Of a stretch of 64,000 nt of DNA, positions 22,317-30,519 are shown piece after piece (position 1 is the stretch's first letter; the number at the start of each line of letters is the position of its first letter). Made by a program: the position numbers and the translations under genes. The stretch lies in the NCBI RefSeq assembly GCF_900086645.1, contig NZ_LT576451.1, positions 558,001 to 622,000 of the forward strand. Reading direction: 5' to 3'. The notes beneath the pieces were generated by a model. It was not told the DNA's origin. It saw only the letters and a list, made by a program, of their open reading frames with translations, and made no database searches. This DNA is from Curtobacterium sp. 9128 (GTDB lineage: Bacteria; Actinomycetota; Actinomycetes; Actinomycetales; Microbacteriaceae).

Positions 22317-22348
22317 GAAGGCCCCCGATCGGAAGATCGGGGGCCTTC
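22317..22348 (+). terminator. Terminator after tRNA-Leu
   Basis: GAAGGCCCCCGATC (22317-22330) and GATCGGGGGCCTTC (22335-22348) form a perfect 14-bp stem with a GGAA loop. Downstream at 22371-22386 is a half copy (CTGGAGGCTCGGTG) of the dispersed palindrome. Confidence 0.85.
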
Positions 22349-22492
22349 GTCGTAGAGGCGCGCTCCGCGGACTGGAGGCTCGGTGTGCGTCCGCCTCGCC
22401 GGCCCGGTCCGGCCGTGGTCGTGTGGTCGTCTCGCTGATCGTCGCGGGCTCGGACCTCGACTCCTTCTGGTACTACCGGTCATACTCAGCCC

Positions 22493-22732
22493 ATGAAGAC
22501 GGCGATCTCGGTTCCCGACGCTGACTTCCTGCGGTTCGAGCGGGTCGCCAGACAGCACGGCATGAACCGGTCGCAGTTCTACCGGACGGCCGCCTCGCGG
22601 CTCGCCGACGAACTCGAGGGGACGTCCGAGCTCACCGCCCTCGCGAACGCTGCTCTTGCCGTGTCCGGGCGCGACGACGACCTCTTCGTCCGTGAGAGCG
22701 AGCGCAACCGTGTCGAAGGCGACGAGTGGTGA
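22493..22732 (+). CDS. mazE: MazE-like antitoxin (ribbon-helix-helix)
   Basis: The 79-residue protein begins MKTAISVPDADFLRFERVA, then a helix-turn-helix-like GMNRSQFYRTAA, the usual ribbon-helix-helix DNA-binding antitoxin layout; the acidic C-terminal half would bind the toxin. It overlaps the toxin gene, so the two are coupled. CATACT at 22481-22486 is a -10-like box ending six bases before the ATG, predicting a leaderless mRNA. By family it binds the MazF toxin and represses its own promoter. Confidence 0.87.
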   Translation: MKTAISVPDADFLRFERVARQHGMNRSQFYRTAASRLADELEGTSELTALANAALAVSGRDDDLFVRESERNRVEGDEW

Positions 22733-23073
22733 TCGAACGCGGCGACGTGGTCTGGGCCGATTTCGGTTCCCCGGGGGGCTCCGAGCCGGCGAAGGTGCGA
22801 CCGTGCGTCGTGCTGCAGGCCGACTGGCTCATGGCATCGAAGATCCAGACCGTGCTGACCGTTCCGCTCACTTCGAACACGGCGATGGAGCGCTTTCCCG
22901 GCAACGTCCTCGTGCCATCGGGAGCATCTGGCCTCGACAAGGACTCGGTCGCGAACGTCACCCAGGTCGGTCCGGTCAGCCGCGAGTTCGTGGACCCGCA
23001 TCCGGTCGGCATGCTGCCCGCCTACCTGCTCGGCCAGGTCGAAGCCGGAGTGAGACTGGCACTCAGTCTCTGA
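22726..23073 (+). CDS. mazF: MazF/PemK-type toxin (endoribonuclease)
   Basis: The 115-residue protein has the PemK/MazF fold signatures: IERGDVVWADFG at the N-terminus, KVRPCVVLQ (conserved Arg/Pro), LTVPLTSN and SVANVTQVGPVSR. MazF toxins cut single-stranded mRNA at short motifs. The start is a GTG at 22726 (or the next GTG at 22729, which gives a GTGA overlap with the antitoxin stop). The pair sits directly downstream of a tRNA gene, a common landing place for acquired modules, but no attachment repeat was seen. The sequence recognised by the toxin cannot be predicted. Confidence 0.87.
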   Translation: MVIERGDVVWADFGSPGGSEPAKVRPCVVLQADWLMASKIQTVLTVPLTSNTAMERFPGNVLVPSGASGLDKDSVANVTQVGPVSREFVDPHPVGMLPAYLLGQVEAGVRLALSL

Positions 23074-23127
23074 CGCGATCGGGTTGCCGGCGCCGGTCCG
23101 CAGCCGCACCGGCCTACCGTGACCGGC

Positions 23128-24114
23128 ATGAGCAGCAACCAACGCGTCGTGGTCATCGGCGGTAGCGGACACATCGGCACGTTCCTGGTCCCACGGCTCG
23201 TCCGTGCCGGACACCGGGTCGTGAACATCAGCCGCGGGCAGCGCCGCGCGTACGCCGACGCGCCCGAGTGGCAACTCGTCCAGCAGGTCACGGCCGACCG
23301 CGAGCAGGAGGACCGCGACGGCACCTTCCCCGACTGCGTCGCCGAGCTGCAGCCCGACGTGGTGATCGACCTGGTCTGCTTCACGCTGGAGTCCGCGACC
23401 GCCCTGGTCGAGCGGCTCCGCGGCACCGGCGTGCACCTGATCCACTGCGGCTCGGTGTGGCGCGCGGGTCCGAGCGAGGTGCTGCCCATCACCGAGGACG
23501 CGATGACCCCGCCGTTCGGGACCTACGGCATCCAGAAGGACCGCATCGCCCGGATGCTCAAGCAGGAGACCGCCGACGGCGGTCTCGTCACGACGAGCCT
23601 GCACCCCGGGCACATCAGCGGCCCCGGCTGGGCGCCGATCGGTCCGCTCGGGAACCTGGATGCGTCGGTGTGGCGCACGTTGGCTGCTGGGGAGGTCCTC
23701 GAGGTGCCCGGGATCGGCGCCGAGACGATGCACCACGTGCACGCGGACGACGTCGCGCAGGCGTTCGAGCTCGCGGTCGAGCACCGGGACGCCGCCGCCG
23801 GCGAGGACTTCTCCGTCGTCGCTCCGGACGCCCTGAACGTCCGTGGCTACGCGGCGGTCGCCGCGTCGTGGTTCGGACAGGAGGCACGGCTCGAGTCCGT
23901 CACGTGGGACCGGTTCCGCGAGACCACCGACCAGGACGCGGCCGGCGCGAGTTGGGACCACCTGTCCCGGAGCCAGGTGTTCAGCATCGAGAAGGCGCGC
24001 CGGCTGCTCGGGTACGACCCGCGGCACACGGCCGGCGCGACGGTCGAGGAGGCCGTCCGGTGGCTCGTCGACCACGGCGAGCTCGAGGTCGCTGCGCCCT
24101 TCTCGGCCGCCTGA
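23128..24114 (+). CDS. NAD(P)-dependent epimerase/dehydratase-like oxidoreductase
   Basis: The 328-residue extended short-chain dehydrogenase has an N-terminal Rossmann motif VVIGGSGHIGTFLV. The usual YxxxK motif is replaced around GTYGIQKDRIARML, where Tyr and Lys are retained as YGIQK. Members act on nucleotide sugars or similar substrates; this one cannot be assigned a substrate. The ATG at 23128 was chosen over the GTG at 23119 because TACCGT (23115-23120), a -10-like box seven bases before the ATG, overlaps that GTG. It converges with the fic gene, 5 bases apart. Confidence 0.8.
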   Translation: MSSNQRVVVIGGSGHIGTFLVPRLVRAGHRVVNISRGQRRAYADAPEWQLVQQVTADREQEDRDGTFPDCVAELQPDVVIDLVCFTLESATALVERLRGTGVHLIHCGSVWRAGPSEVLPITEDAMTPPFGTYGIQKDRIARMLKQETADGGLVTTSLHPGHISGPGWAPIGPLGNLDASVWRTLAAGEVLEVPGIGAETMHHVHADDVAQAFELAVEHRDAAAGEDFSVVAPDALNVRGYAAVAASWFGQEARLESVTWDRFRETTDQDAAGASWDHLSRSQVFSIEKARRLLGYDPRHTAGATVEEAVRWLVDHGELEVAAPFSAA

Positions 24115-24119
24115 GGAGA

Positions 24120-25307
24120 TCAGTACCGCGGGTGCTCGCGCCGCCCGCTTCGTTCGGCGAACGCGTCGAGAGCGTCGACAACGTCATCGTTGATCCAGAC
24201 CCGGTTGCGCTGCTTCGAGTTCGCCAACCGCAGGACTCCGAGATCGACCAGCTGCGCGAGTCCGTTCAGCACGGCCGGACGCGTCGCGCCGATCCGCTCG
24301 ACCGCGAGCCGGGAGTTGAGCACCGGGTATTCGATCGAGAACCGGGCGATCCGCCGTGCGGCTGCGTCGGAACGGAGCTCGCGCATGGCGAAGTCCCAGC
24401 GGGACTCGAGCTGCCGCAGGTCGTCCGCGAGCACGGACGCGTTCCGGACGCCGGCGAGCGAGGCGTCGGCGAAGACCTCGACGATGGGCGTCGCATCGCC
24501 GCCGCGGTAGGCCCCGAGTGCACCGAAGTAGGCATCCAGATCCGTGAGGAGTCCACTGCTCACGGGGATCGTCAGGTGCTGCAGCACCCCGCGACGGCGC
24601 AGGATCGACTGGACGAGTGCGCGTCCGGTGCGGCCGTTGCCGTCCGGGAACGGGTGGATGGTCTCGAACTGGGCGTGCGCGACCGCCGCCTGGACGAGCA
24701 CGGGGACGTCGTCCCGGCGGACGAACGCCACGAGGTCGTCCATGGCTGCTTGGACACCGCTCTGGTGGGGCGGAACGAACTCCGCGGTGTGCGGGAGTCG
24801 CCCGCCGATCCACACCTGCTCGTCCCGGTAGTGCCCGACCATCGACGGTGCCGACTCGGCGAGCAGGGCGCGGTGCATCGCGATGATCGTCGCTTCGCCG
24901 ATGTCGTCCGCGAGGGCGATCGCTGCTTCCATCGCGCGGACGTTCCGCACGATCTGCGGTGCGTTCCCGGTGACGCGCTCGTCGATCTCTGCCTCGGAGA
25001 TCGCCCGGGCACCCGCGGTCAGCTGTTCGATCTCGGAGCTCGATGCCGACTCGCTCCGGAGCAGGACACCGGAGAAGGGCGCCGGGAAGTGTGCGAACTC
25101 CGCGTCGAACCGGGTGATCGCGCCAGACGCGTCGTCTGCATCGGCCCGAGCGTGCGCGGCGACCTGCACGTCGAGGTCCGCGATGCGCGGCACGACGGCT
25201 GCTCGGTACGGGCTGTCCCACAGCTCGCGCTGACGCCGTGGGAGCAGGTCCGGGGTCTCGAACCGGGGGAGGGCGCGCTGCTCCCACCTGACCGCCGTGG
25301 TGCCCAT
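24120..25307 (-). CDS. fic: Fic domain protein (AMP-transferase) with C-terminal winged helix
   Basis: The 395-residue protein contains the full Fic motif HPFPDGNGRTGR (about residues 216-227), which transfers AMP from ATP to hydroxyl groups of target proteins. Upstream, SSSEIEQL (about residue 90) resembles the class II inhibitory motif (S/T)xxxE(G/N), with Q in place of G/N, so it is probably self-inhibited by an N-terminal helix. The C-terminus (about 320-395; RLAVERIGATRPAVLNGLAQ) looks like a winged helix-turn-helix for DNA binding. The ATG at 25307 follows AAGGGAAAGG. A large inverted repeat just upstream may be its operator. The target is unknown. Confidence 0.88.
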   Translation of the reverse strand: MGTTAVRWEQRALPRFETPDLLPRRQRELWDSPYRAAVVPRIADLDVQVAAHARADADDASGAITRFDAEFAHFPAPFSGVLLRSESASSSEIEQLTAGARAISEAEIDERVTGNAPQIVRNVRAMEAAIALADDIGEATIIAMHRALLAESAPSMVGHYRDEQVWIGGRLPHTAEFVPPHQSGVQAAMDDLVAFVRRDDVPVLVQAAVAHAQFETIHPFPDGNGRTGRALVQSILRRRGVLQHLTIPVSSGLLTDLDAYFGALGAYRGGDATPIVEVFADASLAGVRNASVLADDLRQLESRWDFAMRELRSDAAARRIARFSIEYPVLNSRLAVERIGATRPAVLNGLAQLVDLGVLRLANSKQRNRVWINDDVVDALDAFAERSGRREHPRY

Positions 25308-25324
25308 CGAACCTTTCCCTTCCA

Positions 25325-25367
25325 CCGTCCTTGGTGAAGGATACTGCACAACCTTTACCAAGGACGG
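25325..25367. promoter_or_regulatory. Inverted repeat upstream of fic, candidate operator
   Basis: CCGTCCTTGGTGAAGG (25325-25340) and CCTTTACCAAGGACGG (25352-25367) form 16-base arms with one mismatch and an 11-base spacer, starting 18 bases before the fic ATG. Position and symmetry suit autoregulation by the Fic protein's winged helix. Confidence 0.55.
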
Positions 25368-25370
25368 AAT

Positions 25371-25410
25371 GGAGGGTCGGATCCGGGCCGGCACCGAGCC
25401 TCCAGTCCTG
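25371..25410. repeat. Dispersed palindromic repeat downstream of the TetR gene
   Basis: GGAGGGTCGGATCC and GGCACCGAGCCTCC form imperfect arms. The right arm is identical to the copy at 31922. It lies 14 bases past the TetR stop and so could be its terminator. Confidence 0.6.
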
Positions 25411-25423
25411 ATCGTGGGTGCCT

Positions 25424-26038
25424 TCAGGACGTGAGCTGCTCCGGTGACAGGCCCACGGCTCCGGCGATGGTGGCGACCACCAGGTCCTCGCGCTCCGAGC
25501 GGGACCGGTAGTCGACGAGCGCGTAGCCGTTCGTGGCGTCGACGAGTGCGAAGAGGAGGAGCGCGACGCGCTCCGCGTCGTCGGTGTGCATCGATCCGTC
25601 CGCGACGCCGTCGGCGACGACCGACCGGGCGAGGGCCTGCCAGTCGTCCATCACGGAGCGGGTGGCCTCGGCGAGGGAGGGGTTGGTCCGGCCGATGCTC
25701 CATGCGTCCGCCCACAGTGCCGCGACGTCGTCGCGCACGGGGTCGTTGATCGACGCGAGCAGGACCGCGAGCCGTGCGACCGGGTCCGGCCGCTCTTCGA
25801 CGATCGCGCCGACCTCGGTGACCTCGGCCGATGCGATCGCACGGAACGTGTCGGCGAGGAGGGACTCCATCGACGGGCGGTAGTGCGCGACGAGCGAGGG
25901 CGCGACACCGATCGACGCGGCGACCGACCGCAGCGTGACCCCGGCGAGGCCGTCCGCGCGTGCGACGGTGACGGCTGCGTGGTCGATCTGGGACAGACGG
26001 TCCGCGGCGCTCAGTCGACGGCGGGGCTGGGCGGTCAC
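25424..26038 (-). CDS. TetR-family transcriptional regulator
   Basis: The 204-residue protein has an N-terminal TetR helix-turn-helix (about residues 15-55; GLAGVTLRSVAASIGVAPSL) and a helical ligand-binding domain. The start is a GTG at 26038. This is supported by TAGGCT at 26045-26050, a -10 box exactly six bases upstream, so the mRNA should be leaderless. It ends 28 bases from the PucR gene to its right and reads the same way, with a dispersed palindrome downstream. Its ligand and targets are unknown; the neighbouring polyamine/GABA genes are one possibility. Confidence 0.88.
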   Translation of the reverse strand: MTAQPRRRLSAADRLSQIDHAAVTVARADGLAGVTLRSVAASIGVAPSLVAHYRPSMESLLADTFRAIASAEVTEVGAIVEERPDPVARLAVLLASINDPVRDDVAALWADAWSIGRTNPSLAEATRSVMDDWQALARSVVADGVADGSMHTDDAERVALLLFALVDATNGYALVDYRSRSEREDLVVATIAGAVGLSPEQLTS

Positions 26039-26066
26039 ACCGTCAGCCTAGGCAGTGGACCGTGCT

Positions 26067-27584
26067 TCACGCGGCTGGCAGGGCGACGAACGCGGCCCAG
26101 ACGTCGGCGCGGGTCGCGAACAGCCCGAGGTCCCGATCGAGGAGCCGCGCGGCGTGCTCGATCCGGGCGCGGGCGGTGTGCCGGTGGACACCGAGGACCT
26201 GCGCGGCGCGGTCGTACTCGCAGTTCTGCTCGAGCCAGGTGCGGAGCGTCCGGGTGAGGTCGGTGCCGGCCGCGGCGTCGTGCTCCGTCACCGGGGCGAG
26301 GAACGCCCTCGCGATGTCCGCGGCGTCCGTGTGCGCGAGGTGGGCGAGGACGCCGTCGCGGGCCAGGTCGCCGAACTCGACGATGCCTGGGCGGCCCTCG
26401 CGGCTGCGGTCGAGTGCCTGGACGGCCTCGGCGCGGGCGCGCCCGAAGTACCCGTACCCGGCACCGTCGGACAGCCCGGCGTGCAGGCCGTACTGCGTGG
26501 TGAGGCGTTCGACCGGGCGAGGGTCCTCGGCGCTCACGCAGAGGAACAGCGCGTCGTCGACGGCGAAGAACAGCTGTCCGGGGGACTCCTGCACCCAGAG
26601 CTCGAGGAGGTCCACCACGGAGTCCGTCTGGTGGTCGGGCACGTCGATCGCGGCGACGCGGATCGGCTCGGTCGGCAGTGGCCCCCAGAGCTCGCGTGAC
26701 GTGGTCTCGACGACCTCGGGGTCGCCGAACGACAGCATCGTCAGGAGTCCGGTACGGAGCAGCCCGCGGGCACGAGCCAGCTCGCGGTTCTGCTGGAGCG
26801 CGAGTCCGGCGAGGGCGATGACCGCGGTGACGACCTCGCGGCCGGCCTGGTCGAGCGACCCGGTCGCGATGGCCAGCACGCCGTCGAGATGCCCTCCCGA
26901 CCCGAGCGTCTGCAGGGTGAAACCCCCTGTGGCGGTACTCATCGGCAGGCTCGCACGCTGTCCGCCGCGGAGGAGTCGAGCCCCCTCGGCCTCGAGCTGT
27001 TCGCGCTCGTCGGACGGGATGCCGTCCGCCGGGAATTCGCGGTCGATCCGCCCGGACACGTCGAGCAGCCCCACCCAGCAGTCGAGTTGCCGGGAGAGTT
27101 CGGCGAGGGTGGCGCCGAGTCCGTCCGGGCGCAGGGCGGCGAGGGAGATGGCGCGCTGTGCCGCGAGGGCCCATGCGCTCCTGGCGTTCGCGTCGCGGGC
27201 GATCGTCTCCGCGTTGGCCTGCACCACGGCGATGAACGAGGTCTCGTAGGGGACCTCGAAGAGCGGCAGCCCGTGGGCGCGGCACGCCTCGACGAGGGCG
27301 TCCGGCGTGCCGGCCCTGACGACCTCCGTCCCGAAACCGAGCGCGACGACCCCGCGGTCGGTCAGTCGTCGGACGTACGCGTCCGCCGCCTCGGTCGACA
27401 CCTCGGCGTCGGAGTCGAACTGGGTGCCCGTGGTCAGCAGTGCCTGCCCGGTCCCGAGGAACGGCGTCGGGTCGGGGAGGTCGGAGCTGTGCAGCCACGT
27501 GATCGGGACGTCGGGGTCTGCGTCGGTCAGCATGCGGAGCCGCAGGTCGCGACGGTCGAGCAGGGATCGCAGGGTGGCCGGCAT
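26067..27584 (-). CDS. gabR: PucR-family regulator, probable GABA-utilisation activator
   Basis: The 505-residue protein has an N-terminal PucR ligand-binding domain (about residues 1-130), a middle region with the CdaR/GGDEF-like fold, and a C-terminal helix-turn-helix (about 430-495; CEYDRAAQVLGVHRHTARARI). PucR proteins usually activate nitrogen-compound catabolism. It is divergent from gabT with 89 bp between, and the PucR-type GabR of Corynebacterium glutamicum activates gabTDP, so the same role is likely. The ATG at 27584 is preferred to the GTG at 27599 because GATACT (27591-27596) is a -10 box six bases before it. Confidence 0.85.
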   Translation of the reverse strand: MPATLRSLLDRRDLRLRMLTDADPDVPITWLHSSDLPDPTPFLGTGQALLTTGTQFDSDAEVSTEAADAYVRRLTDRGVVALGFGTEVVRAGTPDALVEACRAHGLPLFEVPYETSFIAVVQANAETIARDANARSAWALAAQRAISLAALRPDGLGATLAELSRQLDCWVGLLDVSGRIDREFPADGIPSDEREQLEAEGARLLRGGQRASLPMSTATGGFTLQTLGSGGHLDGVLAIATGSLDQAGREVVTAVIALAGLALQQNRELARARGLLRTGLLTMLSFGDPEVVETTSRELWGPLPTEPIRVAAIDVPDHQTDSVVDLLELWVQESPGQLFFAVDDALFLCVSAEDPRPVERLTTQYGLHAGLSDGAGYGYFGRARAEAVQALDRSREGRPGIVEFGDLARDGVLAHLAHTDAADIARAFLAPVTEHDAAAGTDLTRTLRTWLEQNCEYDRAAQVLGVHRHTARARIEHAARLLDRDLGLFATRADVWAAFVALPAA

Positions 27585-27673
27585 GTCACCAGTATCCACC
27601 GTGGCGATCTCTCCCCGCGCGCCTGTACGTGGTGGACAGTGAGTCGGCCGCGATGGGCTCCTACGATCGCCGC
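27585..27673. promoter_or_regulatory. Divergent leaderless promoters of gabR and gabT
   Basis: On the minus strand GATACT (27591-27596) ends six bases before the gabR ATG. On the plus strand TACGAT (27662-27667) ends six bases before the gabT ATG. The remaining ~65 bp should hold the GabR binding site; no clear dyad was identified. Confidence 0.6.
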
Positions 27674-29029
27674 ATGACCTCCACCGCTGTCCCCGCGACC
27701 ACCACCGGCGGACCCGGGCTCCCGCAGGAGCGCCGCCTGGTCACCGCGATCCCCGGCCCGCGCTCCCAGGAGCTCCTCGCACGCAAGGCGGCCGCCGTGC
27801 CGTCCGGAGTCGGTGTCGCGGTGCCGATCGCGGTCGTCGCGGCCGGTGGCGGCGTGGTGGTCGACGCCGACGGCAACTCCCTGGTCGACCTCGGGTCCGG
27901 GATCGCCGTGACGAGTGTCGGGAACGCGCACCCCGGCGTCGCCGCAGCGGTCGCGGCGCAGGCGGTCGCCTTCACCCACACGTGCTTCACCATCGCGGCC
28001 TACGACGGGTACGTGGAGGTTGCCGAGGCGCTCAACCGCCTGACCCCCGGTGACCACGAGAAGCGGACGGCCCTGTTCAACTCCGGCGCCGAGGCCGTCG
28101 AGAACGCCGTGAAGATCGCGCGCAAGCACACCGGCAAGCAGGCGATCGTGGTGTTCGACCACGCGTACCACGGGCGCACGAACCTCACGATGGCGCTCAC
28201 CGCGAAGAACCAGCCCTACAAGAGCGGCTTCGGTCCGTTCGCCCCCGAGGTCTACCGGGTGCCGATGTCCTACCCGTTCCACGACGGGCTCTCGGGCGCC
28301 GAGGCCGCAGCACGCGCGATCAGCCAGATCGAGAAGCAGGTCGGCGTCGAGAACACCGCGGCCGTGCTCATCGAGCCGATCCAGGGCGAGGGCGGGTTCG
28401 TCGTCCCCGCGTCGGGCTTCCTGCCGGCGATCGCCGAGTGGGCGCGCACGAACGACGTCGTGTTCATCGCCGACGAGGTGCAGACCGGCTTCGCCCGCAC
28501 CGGCGCGATGTTCGCCAGCGAGCACGAGGGCGTCGTCCCCGACATCGTGACCACGGCGAAGGGCATCGCCGGCGGCCTCCCGTTGTCCGCCGTGACCGGC
28601 CGGGCGGAGATCATGGACTCGCCGCACGCCGGCGGCATCGGCGGCACCTACGGCGGCAACCCGATCGCCTGTGCGGCAGCGCTCGCCGCCATCGACGCCT
28701 TCGAGCACGACGGACTGATCGAACGCGCCCAGCAGATCGAGACGGTGCTCCTCGGCGCACTCCGCGCGGCGCAGGAGCGGGACCCCCGAATCGGCGACGT
28801 CCGCGGGCGGGGCGCGATGATCGCCATGGAGCTCGTCGATCCGGACACGGGTGCTCCGGACCCCGGGTTGACCGGGCGTATCGTCCGGTATGCGTACGAA
28901 CACGGCGTGATCGCGCTGACGGCCGGCACGTACGGGAACGTCGTGCGCTTCCTCCCGCCGCTCGCCATCGACGACGCACTGCTCGTCGAAGGCATCGGCA
29001 TCGTCCTCGAAGGGCTGGCAACGGCATGA
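27674..29029 (+). CDS. gabT: 4-aminobutyrate aminotransferase
   Basis: This 451-residue class III PLP enzyme converts GABA and 2-oxoglutarate to succinate semialdehyde and glutamate. It shows FNSGAEAVENAVKIAR for phosphate binding, EPIQGEGGF, DEVQTGFARTG and the PLP lysine in TTAKGIAGG (Lys296). Length and motifs match GabT. The ATG at 27674 lies six bases after TACGAT. The stop overlaps gabD (ATGA). gabT-gabD-amine oxidase form one operon. Confidence 0.93.
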   Translation: MTSTAVPATTTGGPGLPQERRLVTAIPGPRSQELLARKAAAVPSGVGVAVPIAVVAAGGGVVVDADGNSLVDLGSGIAVTSVGNAHPGVAAAVAAQAVAFTHTCFTIAAYDGYVEVAEALNRLTPGDHEKRTALFNSGAEAVENAVKIARKHTGKQAIVVFDHAYHGRTNLTMALTAKNQPYKSGFGPFAPEVYRVPMSYPFHDGLSGAEAAARAISQIEKQVGVENTAAVLIEPIQGEGGFVVPASGFLPAIAEWARTNDVVFIADEVQTGFARTGAMFASEHEGVVPDIVTTAKGIAGGLPLSAVTGRAEIMDSPHAGGIGGTYGGNPIACAAALAAIDAFEHDGLIERAQQIETVLLGALRAAQERDPRIGDVRGRGAMIAMELVDPDTGAPDPGLTGRIVRYAYEHGVIALTAGTYGNVVRFLPPLAIDDALLVEGIGIVLEGLATA

Positions 29030-30519
29030 CCCACGACCTCCTCTCCCGCATCCCCACCGGACTGTTCATCGACGGCACGTGGCAGGACGCATCAGACGGC
29101 AGCACCTTCGCGGTGCACGACCCGGCAACGGGGGACGTCCTGGTCGAGGTGTCGAGTGCCACCGCGGCCGACGGTCTCCGCGCGCTCGACGCCGCCGACC
29201 GGGCCCGTGCCGACTGGGCAGCGACGCCGCCCCGGCAGCGTGCAGAACTCCTCCGAGCCGCGTTCGACCTGCTCCAGGAGCGCCGCGACGACTTCGCGCT
29301 GCTGATGACCCTGGAGATGGGCAAGCCCCTCGCCGAGGCGAACGGCGAGGTCACCTACGGCGGCGAGTTCCTCCGGTGGTTCGCCGAGGAAGCGGTCCGC
29401 ATCGGCGGCTCGTACGGCACGAACCCCGAGGGCTCCGGCCGGACGATCGTCTCCCACAAGCCCGTCGGTCCCGCGTACCTGATCACCCCGTGGAACTTCC
29501 CCCTCGCGATGGCGACCAGGAAGATCGCCCCGGCGCTCGCCGCCGGGTGCACCGTCGTCGTGAAGCCGGCGGAGCTCACGCCGCTGACGACGCTGCTGTT
29601 CGTGGACCTGCTCCGCGAGGTGGGCGTGCCGGACGGCGTCGTGAACGTCGTCCCGACCAGCGACGCGAAGGCGGTGTCCGCCCCGATCCTCGAGGACTCC
29701 CGGCTCCGGAAGCTGTCCTTCACGGGATCGACCCCCGTCGGCCGGTCCCTGCTCGCGCAGGCGTCCGAGAACGTCCTCCGCACCTCGATGGAGCTCGGCG
29801 GCAACGCCCCGTTCCTGGTGTTCGCGGACGCCGACCTCGACGAAGCAGTGGCCGGCGCCCTCGCCGCGAAGTTCCGGAACACCGGGCAGGCGTGCACCGC
29901 GGCGAACCGGTTCCTGGTGCACGAGGACGTCGCAGCGGAGTTCGCCGACCGGCTCACCGCCCGCGTCGAGGCGATGCGGGTCGGCCCCGGCACCGAGGAC
30001 GGCGTCGCGATCGGGCCGCTCATCGACGACCGTGCCGTCGCGAAGGCCGACCGGCTCGTCTCCGACGCGGTCGAGCGCGGTGCGGTCGTCCGCACCGGCG
30101 GTCACCCGATCGACGGCCCCGGGACGTTCTACGCGCCCACCGTCCTCACCGACGTGCAGCCGGGCAGCGCCATCCTGACCGACGAGATCTTCGGTCCGGT
30201 CCTGGCGATCGCGACGTTCGCCACCGACGACGAGGCGATCACCCGTGCGAACGACACCGAGTACGGTCTCGTGGCGTACGCCTTCACCGAGGACCCGGCA
30301 CGCGGACAGCGTCTGATGGAGCGGCTCGAGACCGGGATGCTCGGCCTCAACACCGGCGTCGTGTCGAACGCCTCGGCGCCGTTCGGGGGCGTGAAGCAGT
30401 CCGGCATGGGCCGCGAGGGCGGTGCGGAGGGCATCTCCGAGTACCTCGAGACGATGTACACGCTGACGCCCGATCCGTTCCGGAAGCGCAGCACGACCAC
30501 GACAGGAGACGCACGATGA
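29026..30519 (+). CDS. gabD: Succinate-semialdehyde dehydrogenase (NAD(P)+)
   Basis: This 497-residue aldehyde dehydrogenase oxidises succinate semialdehyde to succinate. Motifs include ITPWNFPLAMATRKIAPALA, FTGSTPVG, the general base in MELGGNAPF (Glu256) and the nucleophile in NTGQACTAANR (Cys290). It overlaps gabT by 4 bases and the amine oxidase by 4 bases. This tight coupling supports the GabD role over other aldehyde dehydrogenases. Confidence 0.92.
   Translation: MTHDLLSRIPTGLFIDGTWQDASDGSTFAVHDPATGDVLVEVSSATAADGLRALDAADRARADWAATPPRQRAELLRAAFDLLQERRDDFALLMTLEMGKPLAEANGEVTYGGEFLRWFAEEAVRIGGSYGTNPEGSGRTIVSHKPVGPAYLITPWNFPLAMATRKIAPALAAGCTVVVKPAELTPLTTLLFVDLLREVGVPDGVVNVVPTSDAKAVSAPILEDSRLRKLSFTGSTPVGRSLLAQASENVLRTSMELGGNAPFLVFADADLDEAVAGALAAKFRNTGQACTAANRFLVHEDVAAEFADRLTARVEAMRVGPGTEDGVAIGPLIDDRAVAKADRLVSDAVERGAVVRTGGHPIDGPGTFYAPTVLTDVQPGSAILTDEIFGPVLAIATFATDDEAITRANDTEYGLVAYAFTEDPARGQRLMERLETGMLGLNTGVVSNASAPFGGVKQSGMGREGGAEGISEYLETMYTLTPDPFRKRSTTTTGDAR

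Noticed and set aside
22300..26040. A genomic island with integrase or attachment sites
   Set aside because: No integrase, transposase or direct repeat of the tRNA end was found, and base composition is like the neighbours.
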